Positions 1 to 5,450 of a stretch of 6,740 bases of DNA are shown here, in pieces. The position numbers were made by a program, and so were the translations under genes. Location: contig JAFDKD010000252.1 of NCBI GenBank assembly GCA_019307165.1, forward strand, positions 1 through 6,740. The letters are read 5' to 3'. This stretch comes from Deltaproteobacteria bacterium. GTDB lineage: Bacteria; Desulfobacterota; DSM-4660; Desulfatiglandales; Desulfatiglandaceae. How positions within the stretch are numbered: the stretch's first letter is position 1; every line of letters starts with the position of its first letter. The notes beneath the pieces were generated by a model. It saw only the letters and a list, made by a program, of their open reading frames with translations, made no database searches and was not told the origin of the DNA.

Positions 1-73
1 CGGGCAGCAGGATGCCCACCAGCATGGCCGAAAAAACGACCCCCATCAAAATAATATCGTTCAGGTGAAACAT
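1..73 (-). CDS. Amino terminus of a membrane protein (partial)
   Basis: The start codon is at 73-71 on the minus strand and the reading frame is open to the left edge, giving 24 residues that begin MFHLNDIILMGVVF and continue with a long hydrophobic run rich in Val, Leu and Met. This looks like a first transmembrane helix. A good ribosome binding site (AAGAGGA on the minus strand, about 84-90) lies some 10 nt before the ATG, which supports a real start. The gene is divergent from the toxin-antitoxin pair, and about 155 bp of AT-rich DNA separates the two starts. The fragment is too short to name a family. A secondary transporter is one possibility, but nothing here proves it. Confidence 0.5.
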   Translation of the reverse strand, partial: MFHLNDIILMGVVFSAMLVGILLP

Positions 74-102
74 GTTTATGTCTGTCCTCTTGGTGTGAGA
101 TC

Positions 103-128
103 AATGCGTATTGCATGCAGTATGCATT
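103..128. promoter_or_regulatory. 26-bp near-palindrome, candidate operator
   Basis: Eleven of the thirteen symmetric pairs match around a centre between 115 and 116, and the two mismatched pairs (108/123 and 111/120) are G-T. The core is the perfect palindrome TGCATGCA at 112-119, and the ends are AATGC and GCATT. It lies in the divergent intergenic region, about 30 bp before the minus-strand start and about 20 bp upstream of the candidate -35 box of the toxin-antitoxin operon. It could therefore be the autoregulatory site of the antitoxin, or an operator for the divergent gene. No T-run follows it that would suggest a terminator for either gene. Confidence 0.45.
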
Positions 129-146
129 TAAAAAAAATATTTTTGC

Positions 147-175
147 TTGTAATTTAGAGAAAAATGTCCTAGAAT
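147..175 (+). promoter_or_regulatory. Sigma70-like promoter candidate for the toxin-antitoxin operon
   Basis: TTGTAA (147-152) is followed after 17 nt by TAGAAT (170-175), matching the consensus at 4/6 and 5/6 positions. The expected transcription start near 182 would leave a leader of about 45 nt before the antitoxin start. The surrounding DNA is clearly more AT-rich than the genes. This is a consensus match only. Confidence 0.4.
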
Positions 176-228
176 TTCTCCCGTCTTAACATGGCATATC
201 CCTTTTAAAGCACTGGAGGATAATGAAA

Positions 229-477
229 ATGCCATCTTTACAGATTCGGGATCTGCCGGAGCCCTTGTACAGGAAATTGCAGGAAGAAGCCAGGAAAGAG
301 CGCAGAAGTTTTTCCCAGCAGGCGGTTGTTACGCTTGCGAGAGGCTTGGGCATCCCAACCAGCCGGAAGGAACGACGCAGAGACCTGATCGAAAAGATCA
401 GGCTGAATCCGGTGATCAAACACGGCGGTGATTTCCCGGACCCGGCGGCGTTGATCCGTGAGGACAGGGAAAGATGA
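229..477 (+). CDS. FitA/VapB-like antitoxin of a type II toxin-antitoxin module
   Basis: A small basic protein of 82 residues that begins MPSLQIRDLPEPLYRKL. The pattern of a short beta strand (LQIRDLP) followed by an amphipathic helix with LYRKLQEEARKERRS and then a second helix (FSQQAVVTLARGLG) is typical of ribbon-helix-helix antitoxins of the FitA/VapB type. These bind the operon promoter as dimers and use a carboxy-terminal tail to block the toxin. The acidic and proline-containing tail (DFPDPAALIREDRER) fits the toxin-binding part. An in-frame ATG at 223 exists, but GGAGGA at 215-220 is only 2 nt from it and 8 nt from the ATG at 229, so 229 is preferred. The stop overlaps the toxin start in an ATGA, as is usual for these pairs. 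The role is inferred from family pattern and context. Confidence 0.82.
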   Translation: MPSLQIRDLPEPLYRKLQEEARKERRSFSQQAVVTLARGLGIPTSRKERRRDLIEKIRLNPVIKHGGDFPDPAALIREDRER

Positions 478-869
478 TTGTCGTCATCGACACCAGCGCT
501 GCCGTGGAGATCGTGCTTCAGAGGAGCCCGGCCGGTGGCCTGAACCGAAAGGTCGAGACCGCCGATTGGGTCATCGCACCGATGCTCTTCATTTGCGAGG
601 TCACCAACGTGTTTTGGAAGTATCACCGTTTCAAGAATATGCCGATGGAGGAATGCGAATCCGGCATCGACCTGTGTATCGGACTGGTGGATACTTATTT
701 CAAAGAAAGCGATCTGTACCAGGAGGCCTTTCAAATGGCATGCATGGCAGGTCGGCCGGTTTACGACATGTACTTCCTGGTGCTGGCGCGTAGAAATAAT
801 GCCCGACTTCTCACGACGGACAGGGGGTTAACGGATGTTGCGCGGGAGCATGCCATTCGAGTTGCATAA
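474..869 (+). CDS. PIN-domain toxin (VapC/FitB-like ribonuclease)
   Basis: A 131-residue protein of normal length for a single PIN domain. It starts MIVVIDTSAAVEIVL, with Asp6 in the first strand, then Glu42 (APMLFICEVTN), Asp98 (GRPVYDMYFLVLA) and Asp116 (LLTTDRGL). These are the four acidic residues expected to hold Mg2+ or Mn2+ in PIN nucleases, so the active site looks intact. The family cuts RNA, often tRNA or rRNA, when the antitoxin is degraded; the target here cannot be told. The ATG lies inside the antitoxin stop (ATGA, 474-477), indicating translational coupling, so toxin is made only along with antitoxin. The gene ends just before the first block of heptad repeats, and no clear terminator follows it. 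Confidence 0.9.
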   Translation: MIVVIDTSAAVEIVLQRSPAGGLNRKVETADWVIAPMLFICEVTNVFWKYHRFKNMPMEECESGIDLCIGLVDTYFKESDLYQEAFQMACMAGRPVYDMYFLVLARRNNARLLTTDRGLTDVAREHAIRVA

Positions 870-875
870 ATGCCA

Positions 876-903
876 AGAAGTAGAAGGTCGAAGGGGAACA
901 ACT
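876..903 (+). repeat. Heptad mini-repeat block, left outer flank of mqnB
   Basis: Directly after the toxin stop the sequence falls into 7-bp units: AGAAGTA (876-882), GAAGGTC (883-889), GAAGGGG (890-896), AACAACT (897-903). The 15-mer 883-897 matches the minus-strand sequence of the block on the other side of mqnB (around 1787-1801) at 13 of 15 positions. The units are degenerate and short, so this block alone is weak; its value comes from the matching blocks elsewhere in the window. Confidence 0.45.
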
Positions 904-935
904 AATAACGATTAAACCGCTTTCAGATTTTCATT

Positions 936-963
936 CCTGACACCCGACACCTGAAACCTGTCG
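936..963 (+). repeat. Heptad mini-repeat block, left inner flank of mqnB
   Basis: Four 7-bp units in a row: CCTGACA, CCCGACA, CCTGAAA, CCTGTCG. The same unit family (CCTGAAC-like) is found on the minus strand at 1689-1711, beyond the other end of mqnB. CGACA (945-949) and TGTCG (959-963) could pair as a five-base stem, but no T-run follows it in either direction. Confidence 0.6.
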
Positions 964-1002
964 AAGATCCCGCCGTTGTCGGATGGGGAAACCTATCATA
1001 CC

Positions 1003-1669
1003 TCACGGCAACCGTTTCAGAAATTCCAGCACCGCCTTCTGGGCCCGGTCCTGGGCGGTACGAAAGTCCCACCGGGATTTGTCCCGGTCCCCGGCAGCGT
1101 TGCTGATGCCACGGACTTCGGCAACGGGGATGCCGAACCGTCTCCCGGCCAGGGCCAGGGCATAGCCTTCCATGTTTTCGGCAACGGCACGGAAATGGCG
1201 CGTTCGGGCTGCGGCCTGCTCGGGCCCGGCCGGTATGCCCATCACGGTCAGGACCCTGCCGCAGTGTACGGGGGCGACGGCGGCAGCCGCCTCGGTAAGG
1301 TTTCTTACGGCCGATGGGTCCAGCGCGATTTCCTGTGGCACCGATGCCGGCCTCGCGAATGGCGCCCAGTTCCGCCAGTATTTCCGTTTCCGCCGTGACC
1401 AGGTCTCCCACGGCAAGACCCGATTCGGGCAGGGCGCCGGCCGAACCGACCATGAGGGCCATGCCCGGCCGTTCCAGGGTAAAAAATACGCCCAGGGCCA
1501 GGGCTGCGGAGGCCGGGCCGATGCCCACCACACCCAGCCGGACGGGCTGTGACCCCATTTTCCCCATATAATAAGAATACCCCGCCGCATGCCCTTGACG
1601 GCGGGCGTTCAATCGATCCTTGAGCAGGTTCAACTCCGCTTTCAGCGCCGCTGTGATCCAGATGGTCAT
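1003..1669 (-). pseudogene. mqnB: Futalosine hydrolase, interrupted by a frameshift
   Basis: This enzyme of the futalosine menaquinone pathway removes the base from futalosine to give dehypoxanthine futalosine. The fold is that of purine nucleoside phosphorylases and nucleosidases. The amino-terminal half (start 1669, MTIWITAALKAELNLL) carries GVVGIGPASAALAL and MVGSAGALPESGLAVGDLV. The carboxy-terminal half, in the next frame, carries AVAENMEGYALALAGRRFG, VAEVRGISNAAGDRDKSRW and a final helix ending LKRLP with stop at 1005-1003. NMEG and GISNxxGDRD are the signature parts of MqnB. To join them one must skip one base (or lose two) between about 1335 and 1360. The joined product would be about 221 residues, normal for the family. 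A strong GGAGGAGG ribosome site precedes the start. Apart from the shift nothing is eroded, so this is either a very recent mutation or a sequencing error. If the gene is truly broken, the host would need another route for this step. Confidence 0.85.
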
Positions 1670-1681
1670 GGACCTCCTCCC

Positions 1682-1711
1682 GTTTTAAGGTTCAAGGTTC
1701 AGGGTTCAGGG
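1682..1711 (-). repeat. Heptad mini-repeat block, right inner flank of mqnB
   Basis: On the plus strand the units are GTTTTAA (1682-1688), GGTTCAA (1689-1695), GGTTCAG (1696-1702), GGTTCAG (1703-1709), then GG. On the minus strand this reads as CCTGAAC-like heptads, the same family as 936-963 but in the opposite orientation. It begins only about 12 bp upstream of the mqnB start codon and so lies in its leader or promoter region. Confidence 0.6.
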
Positions 1712-1757
1712 AAAACAATGCTAACTGGATTCGGTATGTCAACATCTTGCCTTATTA

Positions 1758-1785
1758 AATTCTCAATTCCAAATTCTAAATTTCC
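1758..1785. repeat. Tandem 7-bp repeat, AATTCNN family
   Basis: Four contiguous 7-bp units, AATTCTC, AATTCCA, AATTCTA and AATTTCC, occupy exactly 28 bp. The shared part is AATTC in three units and AATTT in the fourth. It belongs to the same run of 7-bp-periodic intergenic DNA between mqnB and the response regulator. Confidence 0.65.
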
Positions 1786-1791
1786 TTTCCC

Positions 1792-1833
1792 TTCGACATT
1801 CCTTGTTCGATATTCGTTATTCGATATTCTCTC
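1792..1833 (-). repeat. Tandem 14-bp (two-heptad) repeat, GAATATCGAA family
   Basis: Three copies spaced exactly 14 bp apart begin at 1792 (TTCGACATTCCTTG), 1806 (TTCGATATTCGTTA) and 1820 (TTCGATATTCTCTC). On the minus strand this reads as heptads GAATATC, GAATAAC, GAATATC, GAACAAG, GAATGTC, GAAGGGA. The same unit with the same 14-bp spacing recurs on the plus strand at 5390-5417, so it is a dispersed repeat family rather than a chance local repeat. Confidence 0.72.
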
Positions 1834-1868
1834 TCTTCAGTCCTCCCGTCCCAATTTCGACTTCCGAA

Positions 1869-1903
1869 ATCCCCTCCCACCTACTACCTTCTACCTAACT
1901 CTC
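1869..1903. repeat. Tandem 7-bp repeat, CTACCT family
   Basis: Units ATCCCCT, CCCACCT, ACTACCT, TCTACCT and AACTCTC follow each other without gaps, the middle three sharing ACCT at the same place. The block ends three bases before the -35 box proposed for the response regulator operon. Confidence 0.55.
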
Positions 1904-1905
1904 TC

Positions 1906-1934
1906 TTGACTTGCAAAGTGCCGGGGGCTATTTT
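1906..1934 (+). promoter_or_regulatory. Sigma70-like promoter candidate for the response regulator-oxidoreductase operon
   Basis: TTGACT (1906-1911) and TATTTT (1929-1934) are separated by 17 nt, matching the consensus at 5/6 and 4/6 positions. The predicted start of transcription near 1941 gives a leader of about 90 nt before the response regulator. The next same-strand genes downstream have no equally good promoter before them, so transcription of the whole set from here is plausible. Confidence 0.5.
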
Positions 1935-2020
1935 TTTCAGCATGCAAACCGATTGAGAGCGGCTAACCGTACATGACGTTCGAAAACTCGCCGATCCCTA
2001 AAATCGAGCCCGACCCCGGG

Positions 2021-2026
2021 AGGAGG
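2021..2026 (+). promoter_or_regulatory. Ribosome binding site fixing the response regulator start
   Basis: AGGAGG inside a longer GGGAGGAGG run (2018-2026) lies just before the ATG at 2030. It decides the start against an in-frame ATG at 1973, which would add 19 residues of no recognisable kind ahead of the receiver fold. Confidence 0.75.
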
Positions 2027-2029
2027 AAT

Positions 2030-2422
2030 ATGGCCAACATTCTGGTGCTTGACGACGAAAAGGATGCATGCGAACTGATTGACAGAATACTGTCATCCAG
2101 CCACAAGGTGATAACGTTCACCGAAGAGCGCGAGGCGATCGCATATGCCGAGAACAACCCTGTGGATCTGGCCATTCTGGACATCAAACTGAAAACCATG
2201 TCCGGGGTGGATGTGCTGGCCGCATTGAAAGCGCACGCACCGTCCATCAAGGCCATCATGCTCACGGGATATCCGACCGTGGAAACCGCCCGCCAGGCCA
2301 TTACCCTGGGCGCCGATGAATATCTGGTCAAGCCCATCGACATCGACGAGTTGGAGGCCAAGGTGAAGACCGTCCTGACCGCGAAAAAGAAAAAAGCCAA
2401 GAAACCCATTCACCTGGACTGA
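2030..2422 (+). CDS. Stand-alone receiver-domain response regulator
   Basis: A 130-residue CheY-like receiver with no output domain. Visible residues are the acidic pair Asp8-Asp9 (ILVLDDEKDA), the phosphoacceptor Asp51 (DLAILDIKLKTMSG), Thr79 (IMLTGYPTVETA) and Lys101-Pro102 (EYLVKPIDIDEL), so phosphorylation should be possible. The domain ends near residue 118, followed by a short lysine-rich tail (AKKKKAKKPIHLD) instead of a DNA-binding domain. The sequence around ILDIKLKTMSGVDVL resembles receivers of NtrC-type and hybrid systems. It is the first gene after the promoter candidate, 73 nt before the oxidoreductase, and a sensor gene follows in the same direction, which suggests they form a phosphorelay. 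Without an output domain it must act by protein contact or pass phosphate to another protein. The receiver assignment is firm; the partner is inferred. Confidence 0.9.
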   Translation: MANILVLDDEKDACELIDRILSSSHKVITFTEEREAIAYAENNPVDLAILDIKLKTMSGVDVLAALKAHAPSIKAIMLTGYPTVETARQAITLGADEYLVKPIDIDELEAKVKTVLTAKKKKAKKPIHLD

Positions 2423-2495
2423 AACCCGGCCGGCCCATGAAGTTCGCAAGCGATCCCAAAATCCCTGCTTTTGTGTCATCCCGGAGGTCAAAGCC

Positions 2496-5348
2496 ATGGC
2501 TCACCGCACGTTAGCCTCGGACAGGGCGAAAATATACAAGCTTCTTTCCTTTATTTACCATGATGAGGTCCAGCCCGGTTTTGCGGCGAAAATGGCCTCT
2601 CCCGACTTTCAGCAAGCGCTGGAATGTTTTTTGGCCGAAAGCCCGCTGAACGACCTGAACGCGGGTTTGCTGAAAATGGCCGAATACTTCAAAGGGCAAG
2701 ACCCGGCCGAAACGCACAAGGCCCTTCAGTACGAATACGCCGACAGCTTTCTGAACGCCGGCGCAAACCCGGTGTTTCCCTATGAGTCCGTGTACGTGAG
2801 CCGCGAGCCGGTGGTCATGGGTGGGCCGGTTTTTGAAGTCCGCACGGCCTATCGCAAGGCCGGGGTCCATAAATCGGACGCTTTCAAGGATCTGGACGAT
2901 CACATTGCCGTGGAGTTGGAATTTCTGCGGCATCTGCTGGAACAAATCGCGTGGGACCCGGACGGCGCCGCGGATAAGCGGAAGGAACACATTGCGTTTT
3001 TGAGAGATCACTTAATGGGCTGGGGCATCGAGTTCTGTGCGGTGTTGTCCAGCAGCGCCGTGTCATCCTTTTACAAGGGGCTCGCCGAATTTACCATGGC
3101 TTTTCTGTTCAACGAGCGCATGCTGGCCCTGGGCGAGCAGGCCGGAAAAGAGCCCGACGTCGCGCTCGCGCGGTGTTTCGAGCAACTGGCGGCGCTCGTG
3201 GATAAGCTGGATCTGCCGGAAGGGTACCTGACCCTGTCCGAGGGACTTAAAGAGGCGAAAAAAGAAAAGGAGATCCCCACCCACTGCTACATCTGCGGCG
3301 CGCTTTGCGGCCAGACGGCCAAGGTGAAAGACAACGTTATCGTATCCCTCAAGGGGCTTCCGGGCGATCCCAAGGGCGCGGGGCGCCTGTGTCCCAAAGG
3401 CGCTGCGGCGGTCAGCCAGGTATACAGCGCCTACAGGCTGAAGACGCCGTTGATCAAGGAAAACGGAAGGTTCCGAAAGGCGTCGTGGGACGAGGCCCTG
3501 GATCTGGCGGCCGGGCGCCTGGCGGATCTGGACCCGTCAAAAGTGGGCTACATGAGGGGAAACGACTGGAACAACTGGCTTCATGAGGCCCTGTTCGACT
3601 ATTACGGCGCCGTGAAGACCACCCATCGTCCCATGTGCGACAATGCCAACCGCATCGCCAACGAGCACAATCTCAACGACAAGCGCCCCTGGATTCACTA
3701 CGGCGATTCGGACTACATTATCTTGTTCGGCAACAACGATCTGGCCACCAGCTACGGCCAGCGCAAGACGGCCATGCTGAGGGCGGCCCTGGACAGGGGA
3801 GCCAAGCTGGTGGTTTTCGACCCTCGGCGGTCGGAAACGGCGGCCGCGGCCACCGAATGGGTCCCTCTGAAGCCTGGGACCGACGGCGCGGTGGCCATGG
3901 CCATGTGTTACGTCATTGTGACGCGCCGGCTGTATAATGAACAGTTCGTCGAAAATTGGACCCATGGGTTCGAAGATTTCCGCAGGCGTCTGCTGGGAGA
4001 GGAAGACGGCGCGGCCAGGACGCCCGAATGGGCCGAGGATGTCAGCGGCGTGCCGGCGCGCACCATCGAAAGACTGGCCGAGGAACTGGCCGTGGCAGAG
4101 AACAAGGGCGTGATGAGTTGGACCGGGGTGGCTCAGACCCCCAACGGCATGTACGGCACACAGGCGTTGCAGGCATTGAACGGCCTGCTGGGCACCTTCG
4201 ACGCCCCGGGGGGGCCGAGCCTGCCCTTCAAGCGAAAGCTGGGCAGCGCCTGGGGCGAAGGCCAGATAAAGCCGCCCGGAAACGCGCCAAAGGAAAAATT
4301 GAATAAACTGGGTATGTGGAGCGGCTGGGCCCCCGCTCATTTTCCGGCCGATGTTGCGGCAGGAAAAATCGTGGCGGTGGTCAATTATTTCGGGGACCCC
4401 GTTTTGTCCTGGGGCAACCAGGAGGCGACTGCCGGGGCCTTTGAATCGCTCGATTTTTCAGTGTCCATCGACGCGTTCATGGGAAATACGGCCCTGCTTT
4501 CCCAGGTTGTCCTGCCGGATGCCACCTACCTGGAGCAGGGACAGATCAAGGCGGACTGGCTTTACGATGCCTGCATCAGTTGCTGGCAGGAGGTGGTGCC
4601 GCCCCTATACGATTCACGCGCCAGCTGGGACATTTTTATGGAATTGGCCAAACGCATGAACATGGCCGAATACTTTCCCTGGGCCGATCTGGAGGAGGCC
4701 CAGCGCAATCAGTTGAAGGGGACCCCCTGGTCCCTCGACGAACTCAAGGAAAAGGGATTCATCATCACGGACGAGCATGAGTTCCTCAAGTATGAAAAAT
4801 GGGGGGGCTTCAATCCCCCGGAGGGTTACGGGTCGTCGGGTAAGACCAAGACCGGAAAATACAATTTCAAGAACCCCGTGGCCGAGGAAAAAGGCCTCGA
4901 TCCCCTGCCCGACTACAAGCCGCCCGATGCCGATCTGGCCCCGGATGAAGCGTACCCTCTCATTTTCGGGAACTTCAGGCTTTTCGAGCATGAACACTCT
5001 TCCACCTTCAGCAATGTCCAACTCATGAAACTGGCGGGGAAAAACCCCCTGTGGATCAATCCGGTTGACGCGGCACAGCGTGACATCCATGACGGCGATT
5101 CGGTAACCGTCCGCAGTCCCTGGGGCGCCCTGGTCCTCCCGGTGCGCGTGACCTGGCATGTCTGTCGGGGGGCCGTGGCATCGGCCGGCGGTTTCGGGCA
5201 CAAAAGAGGCATGGAAGGAGATCCCAAATACCCCCAGTTCGGCGGCGTCAACACCCCGGGTTGCCTGATACCGCCGAACGTATCCGAGCCTATGGGGGGG
5301 ACGAGCCTGTTGAAATATGTCAAGGTTCAGGTGCAAAAGGCGGAATAG
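2496..5348 (+). CDS. TorD-type chaperone domain fused to a Mo/W-bis-pyranopterin oxidoreductase
   Basis: A 950-residue two-part protein. Residues 1 to about 245 are helical and match the TorD/DmsD/NarJ maturation chaperones, with Pro-Tyr96-Glu-Ser-Val-Tyr and LDD-His136-IAVELEF. From about 260 comes a DMSO-reductase-family catalytic subunit: a [4Fe-4S] motif Cys264-x2-Cys267-x3-Cys271-x27-Cys299 with Lys301 just after it; Cys381 (HRPMCDNANRIANEH) as the likely metal ligand; the pterin-binding stretch FDPRRSE at 441-447 and LKPGTDGA at 458-465; and a carboxy-terminal cofactor-binding domain from about 820. The catalytic part of about 690 residues is of normal size. There is no twin-arginine signal, so the enzyme is probably cytoplasmic. 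Cys381 is followed by Asp, not the His of formate dehydrogenases. The substrate cannot be told: it resembles polysulfide/thiosulfate reductases and acetylene hydratase only at family level. GGAGG lies 8 nt before the ATG. No iron-sulfur or anchor subunit gene is adjacent. Confidence 0.88.
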   Translation: MAHRTLASDRAKIYKLLSFIYHDEVQPGFAAKMASPDFQQALECFLAESPLNDLNAGLLKMAEYFKGQDPAETHKALQYEYADSFLNAGANPVFPYESVYVSREPVVMGGPVFEVRTAYRKAGVHKSDAFKDLDDHIAVELEFLRHLLEQIAWDPDGAADKRKEHIAFLRDHLMGWGIEFCAVLSSSAVSSFYKGLAEFTMAFLFNERMLALGEQAGKEPDVALARCFEQLAALVDKLDLPEGYLTLSEGLKEAKKEKEIPTHCYICGALCGQTAKVKDNVIVSLKGLPGDPKGAGRLCPKGAAAVSQVYSAYRLKTPLIKENGRFRKASWDEALDLAAGRLADLDPSKVGYMRGNDWNNWLHEALFDYYGAVKTTHRPMCDNANRIANEHNLNDKRPWIHYGDSDYIILFGNNDLATSYGQRKTAMLRAALDRGAKLVVFDPRRSETAAAATEWVPLKPGTDGAVAMAMCYVIVTRRLYNEQFVENWTHGFEDFRRRLLGEEDGAARTPEWAEDVSGVPARTIERLAEELAVAENKGVMSWTGVAQTPNGMYGTQALQALNGLLGTFDAPGGPSLPFKRKLGSAWGEGQIKPPGNAPKEKLNKLGMWSGWAPAHFPADVAAGKIVAVVNYFGDPVLSWGNQEATAGAFESLDFSVSIDAFMGNTALLSQVVLPDATYLEQGQIKADWLYDACISCWQEVVPPLYDSRASWDIFMELAKRMNMAEYFPWADLEEAQRNQLKGTPWSLDELKEKGFIITDEHEFLKYEKWGGFNPPEGYGSSGKTKTGKYNFKNPVAEEKGLDPLPDYKPPDADLAPDEAYPLIFGNFRLFEHEHSSTFSNVQLMKLAGKNPLWINPVDAAQRDIHDGDSVTVRSPWGALVLPVRVTWHVCRGAVASAGGFGHKRGMEGDPKYPQFGGVNTPGCLIPPNVSEPMGGTSLLKYVKVQVQKAE

Positions 5349-5389
5349 GGGATGTTGATGGGGGGAGAGGAAGGCCTTTGTCAAAAAGC

Positions 5390-5417
5390 GAATATCGAAC
5401 ACCGAATATTCAAGATG
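5390..5417 (+). repeat. Heptad repeat block, second copy of the GAATATCGAA family
   Basis: GAATATCGAACACC (5390-5403) is followed by GAATATTCAAGATG (5404-5417), two units at 14-bp spacing. The first ten bases equal the unit seen on the minus strand at 1806-1829. The block sits in the 102-bp gap between the oxidoreductase and the small membrane protein, inside the presumed operon, so it would be transcribed into the mRNA. Confidence 0.65.
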
Positions 5418-5450
5418 TCGCAAAACTAACGAACGAGAGTAGTCAGTGCC

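Noticed and set aside
945..963. Stem-loop CGACA/TGTCG as a terminator between toxin and mqnB
   Set aside because: The stem is only five pairs with a nine-base loop and no T-run follows on either strand; it is better explained as part of the heptad repeat.
1792..1833. The 14-bp tandem repeat as a CRISPR array or plasmid iteron
   Set aside because: Units are far shorter than CRISPR repeats and have no spacers; no replication initiator gene is nearby, and the units belong to the general heptad pattern.
1589..1909. 106-codon plus-strand frame over the mqnB 5' region and the intergenic repeats
   Set aside because: It overlaps the real mqnB start on the other strand and then reads through heptad repeats; it has no ribosome site and no recognisable protein pattern.
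1973..2029. Upstream in-frame ATG extending the response regulator by 19 residues
   Set aside because: The added residues (MTFENSPIPK...) are not part of the receiver fold, and the strong AGGAGG at 2021-2026 points to the ATG at 2030.
2496..2560. Twin-arginine signal at the oxidoreductase amino terminus
   Set aside because: The first 20 residues (MAHRTLASDRAKIYKLLSF) have no paired arginines and no hydrophobic stretch of signal type; they form the first helix of the chaperone domain.
3537..4340. Minus-strand frame of 267 codons opposite the oxidoreductase catalytic part
   Set aside because: Same reason: shadow of a well supported gene with GC-rich third positions.
2496..5348. Reading the oxidoreductase as a formate dehydrogenase
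   Set aside because: The ligand Cys381 is followed by Asp rather than His, no in-frame TGA for selenocysteine is present, and no NAD- or ferredoxin-linked partner subunits are adjacent.
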